Source: Chalara sp. BL73
Lineage: Eukaryota; Ascomycota; Leotiomycetes; Helotiales
Length of the DNA: 64,000 nt
NCBI GenBank assembly: GCA_918026815.1
Contig: CAKJVC010000017.1
Span: forward strand, 806,001-870,000
Direction of reading: 5' to 3'
A program made the translations under genes and the position numbers. Shown one piece after another: positions 1 through 11,381 of the stretch (the first letter of the stretch is position 1; the number at the start of each line of letters is the position of its first letter). Below the pieces are notes generated by a model, which worked only from the letters and a program-made list of their open reading frames with translations, made no database searches and was not told the origin of the DNA.

Positions 1-1
1 A

Positions 2-166
2 AGTGTGCATCCTAGTCCATTGAGTGCCCAACGCGGGTGGTTTGAATGTGGCCATTTTAAGAAGACGAACGAGTGGTTGAAGCAAAGATATGGCGAGGAT
101 GAGGAGATTGATTGGAATTTGGGGGATAAGGTTGCTGAGGCGGCCGCCTCGACTGCTAAGGGCTAA
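2..166 (+). CDS. UNG1: Uracil-DNA glycosylase, C-terminal end (5' part outside the window)
   Basis: An open frame runs from the window edge to a TAA and encodes the last 54 residues of a family-1 uracil-DNA glycosylase, which removes uracil from DNA at the start of base excision repair in nucleus and mitochondria. The diagnostic piece is [10 protein letters not shown] near the start: this is the conserved leucine-intercalation loop with the catalytic-site His of UNG. It is followed by the [10 protein letters not shown] helix, which also matches the family, and a short charged tail ending in Ala/Ser/Lys/Gly. The uracil-binding and catalytic Asp motifs lie upstream, outside the window, so completeness cannot be judged. 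Confidence 0.87.
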   Translation, partial: SVHPSPLSAQRGWFECGHFKKTNEWLKQRYGEDEEIDWNLGDKVAEAAASTAKG

Positions 167-343
167 TGCCTCGCTCATGGAGGCGTGAGAGGAGAGGTGT
201 ATCTATATGGAGCCAATGGTGTCTTGGAGATGAGGCGTTGTGGTGGTCGATTTGAGCTTTCATTTGTCTTTTCTATGGGCTTATACAAAAACAAAATCAT
301 GGATCAGATTACACAATACAGAATACAAGTTAGAGTACAGGAA

Positions 344-854
344 TCATGCCTTTTGGGCATCATGTCCCCAATTCTTCAAGCTCTTATAACTCTTGCTGTC
401 CGTATTCTTCTTCGCGGACTCCTCTTGCGCTAGATGCCGCTTGCAATATGCGACTACCTTCCTCATATGTTGGAGGTCATCTGCTCCTTATCAGCAACCC
501 ACAATTTCCCGTCTCTCGTGCAAGCATACCTTCATCATACTTCTCTGGATCTTTCTTCAGATTCTTCTTCAAGATCTCCACGATTTTCGTCCCACTGTAT
601 GTCTCATGATTAGGATCTTCTAGTAGTCCATAGGCAGAAAGGAAAGAAATACCTGTCATGCCCAAAAGTCTCCCCACTCCCATCATCTTTCGCCCATCCC
701 GAACTGGTTGAGTTCTCTGTATCAAGCCATTCCTCGAGCTCAGAAGCTGTCATGTTGACCAGCTCGTTAAATTCTCTAAGTAGGTTCAGACTTTCATTTT
801 CTCTAGGCAGTAAGGAGAGACGAACCGAATAACTGTTTTCTCGGACTTGACCAT
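344..854 (-). CDS. DUF3140 domain protein, four exons, 117 aa
   Basis: Four exons (826-854, 653-775, 530-594, 344-480) join in frame to 117 residues; the introns are 50, 58 and 49 nt with GT-AG ends. The product matches the DUF3140 family, a small alpha-helical protein found in bacteria and fungi with no established biochemical role. Visible family signatures are NMTASELEEWL near residue 17, a Gly/Asp-rich GDGSGET-type turn, SGTKIVEILKKN in the middle, then HMRKVVAYCKRHLAQ. The tail ends NWGHDAQKA. No signal peptide or membrane segment is seen, so it is probably cytosolic or nuclear. The start is chosen because the first exon supplies nine residues in frame with the conserved EFNELV segment. 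Reading straight through the introns gives only a misleading 82-residue frame. Confidence 0.85.
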
Positions 855-3800
855 TTTGCTTTATTTACGATCGAAGGACTTTTGTACCGGGCTTTTGATA
901 TCTCAGATTAAATATGAGAGATATGATTGGGAATTTCTTAGTGAATGCGGTTGTTCGAGGTGTGAGAGTCTTTGACGTCATGACTGGACAGCCACTTTGT
1001 TCACGGACTTATTGGTAACTTGCATGCTCGATACTTTATTCGGTGTCTTTAAATACTTTGGTAAACTATGGACCTACTATTCTTTCAATTATGATACTGG
1101 TTACAACTAAGCTATGGTAGCACACGGGTCGAAAGATGTATAAAAAAGTATAATATTTTATGCCTCCTCAACAAAACTTGAACAGCAGAAAAATTTATCA
1201 AACCTCAAGGTGAAGTAGAGTTTTTCAATATAACTCCGTCATGTTTTACATGGTTTCGTAAGGCAGGCGGTATATTAAGGAAAATATTGAATCTTCAATA
1301 GTCACAAGAATGAATTGATACCATCCAGCTCCACTCCGCCCCAATTCTTCATCATATGTCCATCTGCTATAAATATCTGCCTTGCTGTCATTCAACATCA
1401 TGTCTTTGATATTTCGTATCCAAGAATGTAAAGAACCCATAGTACTAAAAAAACAGCTTATTACACATGTCTAATCTGCCACAAAATAAGCATGGCTCAT
1501 AGCTGGTTCCGGACATTGCCTGCTCTACTTCGTATCTTTCTTTTAGCCCTTAGAGGATTAATACTCTCCCTTTCCTTTGCCTTTATACTTAGCTAAGATG
1601 AAAACTGCTTCCCCAGTAGTGCGTTACATTTCGAAAAATGGGAGTTCGCTTGACCGTTATTGTACGGATAAAGAAACCATTTCGATATATGGCCATTATC
1701 AATTGGTGCAAAAACCACTTATGAATGCGATTTCCCAGAGATATAGAGAAATAGTAGCATGCAAGCCATAGGGGGTAGGAGGGTTAGTTGCAACTCAGCT
1801 ACCTCTGCAACATTAAGTCATTATATTTCTTGCCTGTGATGCTTGGGAAATAGGAAGTTTTTGTGCTCGCACATATAATTAATGCTTATGAGGCACAATT
1901 GAAAAGTTTTTTCCAACATTAAAGTGTTGCTGTCTTTATACTCGTTCTTAAATTCACTTGAACATTGTTGCTAACGGAGGATCTCAAGTTATCATCTATA
2001 TAATTGTTTTAGCAGTTTGGCAAATACTCAAGTAAAACGTCTTTGGTTAAGAGATGATCTGTGCTTGATGATCTGTGCTATAGAAAGACAGTCCTTACAA
2101 TAAAGGGTATGCATATAAAATTTGTATTTTATTTAGAAAAGATTGGATTTGTTTCTCTTCTGTAGTGGATCTTATAGAGCGAGATATTTAAAAAGCACTC
2201 TTTATAATTACAAGACGGCAATTGTAGGACAAGACTTCATCATATTGCTGATGTTAATACAAATATTTTTCAAAAATGAATCTAACATATGTGTTATACA
2301 TAAGATTACTCATGTGAGGAGTAGAAGTGAATAGCAGTGTGAGTCTGATTTAGGATATACCACAAGCAACAAAAAGGGGTAAAGCTAGAGGGCTCAAGTG
2401 CTTAGGTCATGAGCTGATTACCATATAATTTGTTTCCACAGCAGGGAAATTCTTGATTTACTTCACCTTAGTTGCTTGACCGAATGGAAAGTGTAAATAG
2501 TGAGATGTTTAAAGAGAGAATTCCAATAAATGAATATGTATTGGCGAGAACAACGCAAAGTTGGCTTTTGGATTGAGGAGCCGGATATTATACTCCTGTT
2601 TAAAGTATAAAAAAGCATCCTTTCTCGTTCTTGTCCATCTTAACCAAATGATTTTGTGCCAAAATAAGAAGAAAAAGCAATAGCGTAAGGGGAAAACATG
2701 TTCCAACAAAAACATGGCGGCTTAATTATTTATGCTATAAACTGACAGTGATGATGTGTATGAAGGTTTGTGTCACTTAAATAATAAATAAAGCCATGAT
2801 TCGCGTAATTATCCGCTTTTGCGTTTAGGCTGCGCTGTCGTTAATAAAACTTGCATTGGCTTTCTTGTTCACCACCTAATTATGTTCTTGGCTTCGAGAT
2901 ATTAGACACTCGTTAAAAGGCCCCCCTTAATATGAAAACCATGGGAAAGTTTTGAGAATTTGAGCAAAGTTGGTTTGTCCTTAGCTCTGAGCACTATCTT
3001 TAATGCGATCTTCATACTGGAGCGATAGAAAATGTTGATGATTAATTGGAACTATGGCATTTCAAATACCAATGGTATCAGTGACACCTGGTCCCTCGAA
3101 CAACTGGCCTCTGTAAAGTAGCCCATATTTATAAGAAGACAGACCATAAAAATGAGGCAGAGGTAGAAAAAACGAAGATCTCAAATAAAAGTCTAGTTAC
3201 GGTATCTTGATAAAGGCAAATATATATATATATATATATGGAGATCTCCAACATTGTCAGCCTTGCTGGTGGATATCGTCAGAGTGGATATTTAGCCACT
3301 GGACTCGCTAGAGCACGATAGCCATCCAGACGGTCCTGACTAGTTGGTGCTGAAACTTGGAGCGTCTTCTCTCTTTGAGCCTATTTATTTTTAAAGTCAA
3401 TAGATTGAAATTGGAAAATGAAGCGAAGAATCAGACGAAAACTTGTGCATGGACGTACCAAATCGAGCTGACTGATGGCTCTAAATCCGACGCCTGACGC
3501 AAGGCTCGAGCGGCGACCCGGAGTATCTTTGACCCTCTTTCGATAGGTGTCGTACATCAATTCACCCCTTTACAGATACGATGAAGTGTAAAGTGTCGTG
3601 ATATGTGATTGATTGGCGGACAGGACCAGAGCATTATTGGTCTTGGTGGCGGTCTCCTGGGAGGAATTCGCTGGCACCTTATGAGTTGTTCATGGCAATG
3701 CTCAGGGCGAAAAGCCAGGGGTTGGAAGATTTCGCGTAGAGGATCTTGAGGGAACCGCTGTATTGGGCCTTGATCTCAGCATTGCCCAATTATTTACTAT

Positions 3801-4361
3801 GCCTCAGAATTTTTCCTTGCAATGGATATAATATATGATTCGTTCTATAACCATGACATTGGCCGTCTGGCACTGAGATCATGTCTCACACTTCTCCGCC
3901 CCAAGCTACCGTATTTTCGCATCAACATCATCATCACCCATCACCCATCATCAGAAAACCCATCCAACTTTATCCGTGCAGGAGAATCTCTTTCCACAGC
4001 CTTGTCTTTGGTCACTTTGCATTCTGACAGCATTGATCCATCCCACTTCGCGCGGGAGTTCGACGTCGCAGCCGTGCCGTAGCCAATCAATACCCGATTT
4101 TCGCTACCCCTGAATTTAAAGTCCATTCGATAAACTTTCGAACTGTCCCACTCCCTACTTTTGACACGGCAAACAATATCACGGCTCAGGTTCAGCTTCA
4201 ACCATTCCCACCGAGTATCTCGACTATACTCGCATACTTGATCTTGTCAGATCCTTCACTTCGTCGGCGCATGCCTTTTTCTGCATTCCCTGTTTAATAA
4301 TTCCCGGTTGGCAGATTGAATGCGCGTTTCGTAGTCAGGTTTGCAGATTTACACCACCGCA
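855..4361. other. Long AT-rich gene-poor interval
   Basis: About 3.5 kb without a supportable gene. It is clearly AT-rich between roughly 900 and 3300, with only short unrelated frames. A TA microsatellite lies near 3221. From about 3800 to 4361 composition becomes more balanced, which fits the promoter and 5' leader of the downstream Msb1-type gene. No tRNA, repeat pair or transposon protein was recognised. Confidence 0.6.
3221..3239. repeat. (TA)n microsatellite
   Basis: An uninterrupted run of about nine TA dinucleotides inside the AT-rich interval. It is a simple repeat with no sign of function. Confidence 0.9.
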
Positions 4362-7300
4362 ATGGGACTTTTTTCAAGATCGAAGGGCAAAGATGGGGCG
4401 ACCAAAGTCAAGAATAAGAAAGGTGCACAACCTGTGAACGAAGCTCCACCAAAGCCACAATGGGACGATGCGTGGACACGAACGTCGGTCGAGCCAGAAG
4501 AGGTTCAGGAGCTTCTGAGAGGCTGCACGCTGGAATTGAAATCAAGGGGTATGTGTTTGCTGGAATGCAACTCGTTATCGATTATGCGCAATACCATCGC
4601 CATAAATTTTGCGTTAAACAAGCTAATTATGAACTGTAGCTCTGGACATGCCATTTCTTCTTCTCCCTTTCAGACCGACTTCAGATCCAAGCGCGGCACG
4701 CACATTCATTCGACATTATTTTAAGAACAACCAGAGGCTATATGGGGAAGATCTACTACAAGAATTGCGGCTGACGGAGCCTATGGTGAGCCTCCTTCGA
4801 AAGTTCTATACGGGCGGCAGCTAATTCTGAGAAGGTTCTTTGTAGTGTGGTGAAATGGTGCTGGAGCAGAATATCCGGAGGAGTAGTGTCATGGGATGCG
4901 TATGAGCTATTCAAAGTGGGAGAAATTGGTATGTGCATTGGAACAAATATTGCACTTGTGCTAACCGCCTCCGCAGACTCAAATATGGCTCGAGACTCAT
5001 TTGCGACATTTATACCCCTAAGTGTTGAATCCGATGCGCGAACAAAGATTATATTTGATTTCTTCGACCTTCTTTCAGCGATTGCAGCACATGGAAAGAC
5101 CAATGGTCTGGGTGGGCGAAAATTGTCAAGATTAGCAGGTTGGTGGGCTTTTGAGCAGGGTGACGGCGGGAATGGTTTCGAGAGTGGATATAGGAGCTGG
5201 TCTAAGTATGATATTAGGAAGTGCTAACAACCATTGACTGACTCTATGCAGAGCTGCCGATGCCGCAAGCCATTTGTTCTTCGCATACCTTCGATCGTTA
5301 ACGCCAGCATCTGTGAAAGGAATCAGCGGAATCTCCACCCTGCCAATTTCTCTGCAGAAGCTTGTCCAGGAGACCGAATACCCTCCTGAACAGCCTTCTC
5401 TTCTGCAATCGACAACGACCAGAGTAGTCATGATTGTGAACTCGGTATCACCGACTCCTTTCGCTTTACTACGCCGAACAAGTCACTTCCAATACCGAGA
5501 CGATGACCGTGCGCTTCAAGAGTTCTCGGAATATGACGACCCTGTCAAGGCATTAACTGACGAGTGTCGCCGAGTTCTCAAATCGATATCTTCAGCAAAC
5601 CAATCACAATCCACCACTACTTCTAAGGATTCTACTGGGTTGAAAGACGCCTCATGGTCACGATTTGAGGATATAGGATTCTCTGGCGGGTTCGATGACA
5701 TTGAGGAAGATGAAGACAGTAACTTCACGAAGAGGCAGAAACCTCAGGGCCTGAGAACAACTCCTCATCCGAGGAATGTTGGTGCCAATGGAGGTCGACC
5801 TACCACTCCCTCATGGGCTGATTTCCTTTCTTCAGGCTTTATTGACGAAACCAAAGGTGATCCCGCCTTGCTTTTGCCACCTGACAAAGTTTTACCTCCC
5901 ATTGATACACGAGGAAGAAGCTCGCAATCACATCATCCCAGACTTGAGTCGGATCGCGACTTGGAGCCTGGTGAGCTAGCCAGTATCACTCGATTTGACC
6001 TCGATGATACATTCTGGTGGGTTTGGATTACCAGTTTGGCAGGCGAAGAGCCATCTGAACGGAAAGCATCGTTCGGAAGATGTGCTCTAGTAGAGACAGT
6101 GATTCGTGGCGGAAAGTGGCTGGTGATGGAAGAGATGGTCAAGGGAGCAGCACCCGAGCCTGATCCAAAAGCATATATTGCAGAGAAACGAAGTTTCTGG
6201 GGACGGTCAAAGAAGAACAAGGTGTTGACGAGAAGCAAATCAACTGGGAAGCAGGCCCTCGATAAAAACAGTAACGGCCAGTTTTTTGCTGGAAGTCAGA
6301 GTGTGGGTATTAGCAAGACGAGTATTGGACCAGATCAACACGCTCGAATCCAGGCCGCTGCGATTCAATTGCAACAAAAGCAACGGCAACAAGATGCTCA
6401 GCAGAATGGAAATACACGTCGTGGTCGAAACGAGGATGCCATATCAACAAAGACTGCTAGTGTTTTTACTCTTCCGCGGGTGATCAAGAATGAGGCTTCA
6501 CCAGCCATGAAATGGGCGAACCAATACGATAAAGATGCGATCAGAGAGGCGTACCTTGCTAATGCCAATCATGGTCGTGGTTTAGGCAATGCAACAATGC
6601 AACCAAATGGTCAGTATGGATACAGCTCCCAGAAAAGCCAGGACACCCTGCGAGCGCTACCAAGTCCTGGAGTTTCTTCTCAGAATAGGGAGCTCCCTTC
6701 AGTCCCACAACAAGCCGCTCCAGTTGTTCCTATAAAGACGCCTACGTCACCGCCTGCACCCTTACCGCCGACTCCTGGTTTCGATGAGCAAAAGGCAGAA
6801 CATGCTCACTTGTCTGAGAAAGCTGCGGAGGTGGCTCTTCCACAAGATGCTAGTACTACTGAACATGATCCAGCTCCTGTCCCAGCCCAACCACCTCACC
6901 CTGCACAACAATCAAGCCTTGAGATTGTTCGACCCTCTGGAGAGCAGAGTAGCTCAAGTCCTGAGAGTAAAAAGCATAACAAGCTGAAAAAGAAGGAGCC
7001 TGCCCCTGGTGGATTCAGAAAGATGTTTGGCCGCAAGAAGATCCGCGAACGCAACGTGGTATCTCCAGAACCAGTGCCCCAAAATAACTCCAGTCTGCAG
7101 CCAGGTGGTGCAACTATTGGACGAAGATTCTCAGGTTTCCATAAGAAGAGCCCAGTTGTATCTCCAGTATCCGAGCATCATCCAAGCTTAGCACCAACAC
7201 CAGCCCCAATTTCGGAGGATGAGATCACACCTATCGCATCGCCGCAGCAACAGTATGCCCCGTCGTATGATCCCTCAGTCCAGGAAACTCTGTCCCGTGT

Positions 7301-7771
7301 GGACACAAACGATGCCCGTGAAGCAAACCATGCATTCTCATCCTTTGACCAAGGACCTTTACAAGACGTACCTGCTTTCATTCCCGATTCGCCAAGACAA
7401 AGCGAGGACAGCGCTGCCGATAGCGCTGCGCCACCACCTATCGCAAGAGACCGAGAAGACGGTGGAGAGCTAACGAAGAGCGTTAGTCCTCAGGTTACAG
7501 ATCGATGGGCACAGATCCGAAAGAATGCTGCTGAGAGAGCAGCAAGGCAGAGTGAAGAACAAAGCCGCGGAGGCTACAGTGGAAAGACAGATGGTGATGA
7601 CGAGACTAGTGGGGAAGAGAGTAAGTGTATTTGGGCAATACCATGGTACTCATCTAACATATTGCAGCAATCGAATCCCGTGTTGCAAGAATCAAGGCAC
7701 GTGTTGCGGAGCTCACAGGCAACATGGAGCAAACTGGTGGCCCGGGTGCTCGAAGCCCTGCCCGCAGATGA
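4362..7771 (+). CDS. Msb1/Mug8-type morphogenesis protein, six exons, 1043 aa
   Basis: Exons 4362-4548, 4640-4785, 4832-4928, 4977-5205, 5252-7620 and 7668-7771 join in frame. The N-terminal ~300 residues carry the fungal Msb1/Mug8 domain (DUF1708 family, RhoGAP-like fold); stretches such as WCWSRI, GGVVSWDAYELFK and GKTNGLGGRKLSRLAGWWAF are typical. In yeast Msb1 works with Cdc42/Rho1 at sites of polarised growth, and the same role is inferred here. The remainder is long, low-complexity and rich in Ser, Pro, Gln and Lys, with a basic patch (KKHNKLKKK near residue 775). The last exon restores a conserved-looking end (ESRVARIKARVAELTG) that would be lost if the 47-nt last intron were read through. 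The 46-nt second intron uses the acceptor at 4831, which gives the family-like PMKVLCSVVKWCW. Start is the ATG followed by GLFSRSKGK. Confidence 0.88.
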
Positions 7772-9000
7772 ATACCATAAACGAACGAAAACCTTCCAAC
7801 CACAAAAGTTACACATATAATACGACACAAGCTCTTTTCCGTTCTCAAGATTTCCTCGAAGCAATTTGGCCAGCGTTAGGCTTTCCCTTTTGCAAAGACA
7901 TACAACGCACAATTTTTCACGAAAATTCAGTTTGGACGGATTTGCTTACATGATTTTCCACTTGTACCGCAAGTTTTACGTTTTTGAGATACCACTTTTC
8001 CCAGATTGCTAGCGATCTTACTACTGTGTCTCTGATTACACTTCTTTGCGGCCGCGCTTGCGGATATAGGGTTTGTGCACCTGCAGATTTAGATAATGCT
8101 TTGTTGGGGGACGCTCGAGGCAAGCGTCAGAGTACTGTAGATACCATGGAAATGAATATTAATAACGAGCAAACCTGCTTTCGGTGACTAGCATGTTAAT
8201 TATTGGCTTTCTTAGCCAGCGGCTTCCCATTTCTTGTGGCTGATGTATAATTTCCTTCCAAAGCCCGTGGTGTGTTATCGCGCAACGGCTTCTGGTGGCC
8301 TTCGCATGAGATGATCCATTAACGCTGCTTTTTAGAAGGAACTCACGCTATATAGGTTTTTGTTATTATAGCCTCCAGGTCGTGATGGACAAGCTCTCCG
8401 CAACTAACCTTACACCCAGCTGCCTGGTCCATGTCCGTCCGCAAAACAACTTCTCTATCCAAACGTACCTACCCATTCCGAGCCTCGGGTTAATATATTG
8501 AGCCGCCGCCGAAACCCAACATTTGCTAGTCCAACGTGCTGCTATCGCGGTGGCGAGTTGATATGTTTGTCAATGTGCTCCTGACAGTTGATGTTAGGGC
8601 GGATGACGACTAGCCATAAACAACCTGCCGTATCTTTAGTTGCTGGATTAGGTGGCCTTCAAACGAAGTAGTCTTTGTAGCTATGATGCGGATTGGCCAA
8701 CCTCGGCATCTCCGCGTTACTTGGTTTACTGGATACATGTATGCGCTCTGGCAGCTTCGATCAGGCTTTCTGTCTAATTGAGTCGAAACTACCATCTGCT
8801 GCTAATCGATTGTTGTATTATTAGCACTCTTCTGCCGATTAAACTCAATGTTTCAATTCATCAGATATGTCAATAGTATTGTGTATTTAATCTACGCTTC
8901 AGTAATACCTATTCTCTCCTTTTCCTTGACAGTGGTGTAGCCTACGTACAAGAGTTTTTCATTATATCACCTAATCATCAAATCATGTCTCATATCTCAT
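7772..9000. other. Intergenic, 3' flanks of converging genes
   Basis: About 1.2 kb between the 3' ends of the Msb1-type gene and the phosphodiesterase gene on the other strand. Only short chance frames are visible. No RNA gene, repeat or mobile-element remnant was recognised. Confidence 0.6.
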
Positions 9001-10420
9001 CTATTTTATCCCCATGCAATTCGCATAGTACGTCACTGTCGCCGGCCAATCCGAAAACATCTTGAGGATACCCACCTTCCTATACAGCACATCCAGCACC
9101 GTATACATATCCCCATCATTATTAATTACCTTGGAGATATACTGATAATAGTAATCACCACCCTTATTCAGAAACCCCGAACGTTCAAAACTCCACGTAA
9201 TTATCTTCAACCCGGCCTGCTTGGCCGCGATCGCGTACTCAGACGGCACAATCGTATTATTCGCATCCAGCTTGGTAAGCGCAAACATAGCCGGCGCCAC
9301 GATCTTAACGCCCTGCTCCGCCAGCGTAGGCAGCGAGGCCACCGCTGCGGGATACAGCGCCGGGAGATCAACCCTCGCGTCCAGGTACACGGCCTGCCTC
9401 CCGAACTTGGGCTCCGCTTTGATCCAGTAGTAGATGTCGTCGATGAGGAACGACTGCGGCCACACGCGCGACGAGGAGATGCCCGCGCTCTTGTAATCGT
9501 TGATCACGTCCTGCGCGAACTGCGCTTGCGTGTACCCGTTGAAGGGCATTGCGACGCTAGGTGTCTTTAGCTCGGGCGTGAAGTCGAGACCGTAGCTGTC
9601 GATCAGCTTGATGCTTTCTACGTGCGTCATCAGCTTCCCGCAGGTGGCGAACAGGTCTGTTCGGAAAACGGGGGTCTTGAGGTATTCGGACAGGCTTGTT
9701 GCGTTGGGGTTCGGCGTGCCGTCCATTTTTGCGCAGAGGGTCTGGAACTCCGCCAGGGTGATATCGCTTGTGCAGCAGCTGGCTTTGGCGGATGTTCCGT
9801 TCTTTGCTGGCGTGAATGGCGTTGTGCACTTTGCCGCGAGCTCTGGCCGTTGCAGGATGTCGGTTGTGGTGTGCAGGTCACATTGCGAGTGTCGGCATAC
9901 GAGCTTCTTATCCTTTGTGAAGGTTACATCGCATTCAATGGTACCTATCCAGAACTCGAATTAGCTTGTCTTTCGCTCTCAACTCTATGGCACGATGATC
10001 GAGGGGAAATCTCAATGTCCTGGAGATTCAATGTTCCAGCTGCAGCCGAGCATTCCAATGCCTTATTTTCCACAACCCAACATTCAAGAGCCACCATGAT
10101 ATGGAGAACAAAATCCCAAGAAGTTACTCACCAGCACCCTGTCTAGCAGCCGCAATATAGCTCTCCTTCGAATGTTCTGGGAACTGAAGTGCCGCACCCC
10201 GATGCGCGATCACGAACTCACTCTTCTTGAACGGCCCTTCCGAACAGCTCGCAAGCTTGTCTTTCAATGGCCCAGCATCCATGTTCCCGATCAGGAACTC
10301 TGGCCTGTTCCCAACCTGAATATTAAGATTTTTGAAACCATGGTTTCCTGTACGCTCGTTCAACTCCAAGGGCGCGGCAACCGCGAAAGAGAGGAACGGA
10401 AAGAGGAGAGCGGTTCGCAT
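9001..10420 (-). CDS. Secreted glycerophosphodiester phosphodiesterase family protein, 410 aa
   Basis: Two exons (10132-10420 and 9001-9944) separated by a 187-nt intron encode 410 residues. The N-terminus is a clear signal peptide ([17 protein letters not shown]), so the protein is secreted or wall-associated. A GDPD TIM-barrel follows: [16 protein letters not shown] carries the His/Arg of the active site, [10 protein letters not shown] supplies the metal-binding Glu/Asp pair, and [10 protein letters not shown] the second catalytic His. These enzymes hydrolyse glycerophosphodiesters to sn-glycerol-3-phosphate and an alcohol. The C-terminal half ([22 protein letters not shown]) also fits the family. 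The conserved block spans the splice junction (GAG|TIECD), which confirms the intron. Substrate preference cannot be read from sequence. Confidence 0.9.
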
Positions 10421-11381
10421 CTTGAAGGCTTGACGAGACAGACGAGAGCAGAGCCAGCACTGAGCAAGAGAATTCGAGCAGCTGGGGAATCATAGCTGGG
10501 CAGCTCGTACGCTCTTATGTAGGACTGCATGATAGCTAGCTGGGTTGGATGTCTATCTCGGTGGCTTACAGGCGGCTTCAATAGAGCATTATCGTAGCCA
10601 TCATCGTCCCAAAGGCTCCCACACGTGGTTTATCTTTACACTCTGCCAAGGGGAAGATGCAGGAACCTTCAAGGTTAATGATCGACGGCGTGATTGGCGG
10701 GCGACGTTTAATTGGCGGAGTGCGGGGTGAAGACCAGATGCCAAGAGGGAAGAACGAGGCGATGCCAAGGGATTCCGAGGGACGGCCGTCGAGGATGGGA
10801 CGCTGAGATGACGAAGACGAGCTTCGTGCGAGCATAGACGGAGTATCAACTCAAAGAGGGCAGGCTGACCGGTGTGTGGGAACCAAAGAGGCTGGGAGAA
10901 CGTGGAACGGAGTCCGGTGTGGTGGGAGAGGCACGACCTGGGAGATGTTGGGCCAGCTTCAGAACTTGAGCAAGATGGCAACATATATGGACATCACTAA
11001 AACAGGTTCTACGCGTAGACAGTGATTTACCTGACATACTGCAGAGTTTGCTTCTCCATCTATAGCTATCTTCCAAATATATACGCCAGGTTCCGGCAGC
11101 CATACATTCGTCTCCACCATGCACTTCTGCCTCGGGCAGCGCCGCTGTCATGACAGCGAGGGCTTATCCCCGCCCACCATTGCCCGAGTTTGCCGCCGAA
11201 GCATGCGCAGCTTACTTGCAGACAACTGTTCCCCGGTACTTCTATCTGACATTCGGGATGTTCTGCCACCGTTAGGATAACCGTCATTGTGTTTGCGGGT
11301 TGACCGTCTTGGCTGGCCTTGGCGTCTTTCTGTCTATCGTTATTTTGTTTGTCTTGTCATCCTCGCTTTGTCCCTTTGCTT
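10421..11381. other. Intergenic; promoter side of the phosphodiesterase gene
   Basis: Nearly 1 kb upstream of the phosphodiesterase start and downstream of the protease-like gene. Several overlapping open frames occur on both strands because the sequence is GC-balanced, but none shows a recognisable protein. No repeat found. Confidence 0.55.

Noticed and set aside
3822..4201. 86-codon frames on both strands before the Msb1-type gene
   Set aside because: Mutual antisense shadows in a promoter/leader region.
5274..7820. Single 848-codon reading of the Msb1-type gene
   Set aside because: It reads through a clear 47-nt GT-AG intron, loses the conserved-looking C-terminus and misses the upstream exons carrying the start of the domain.
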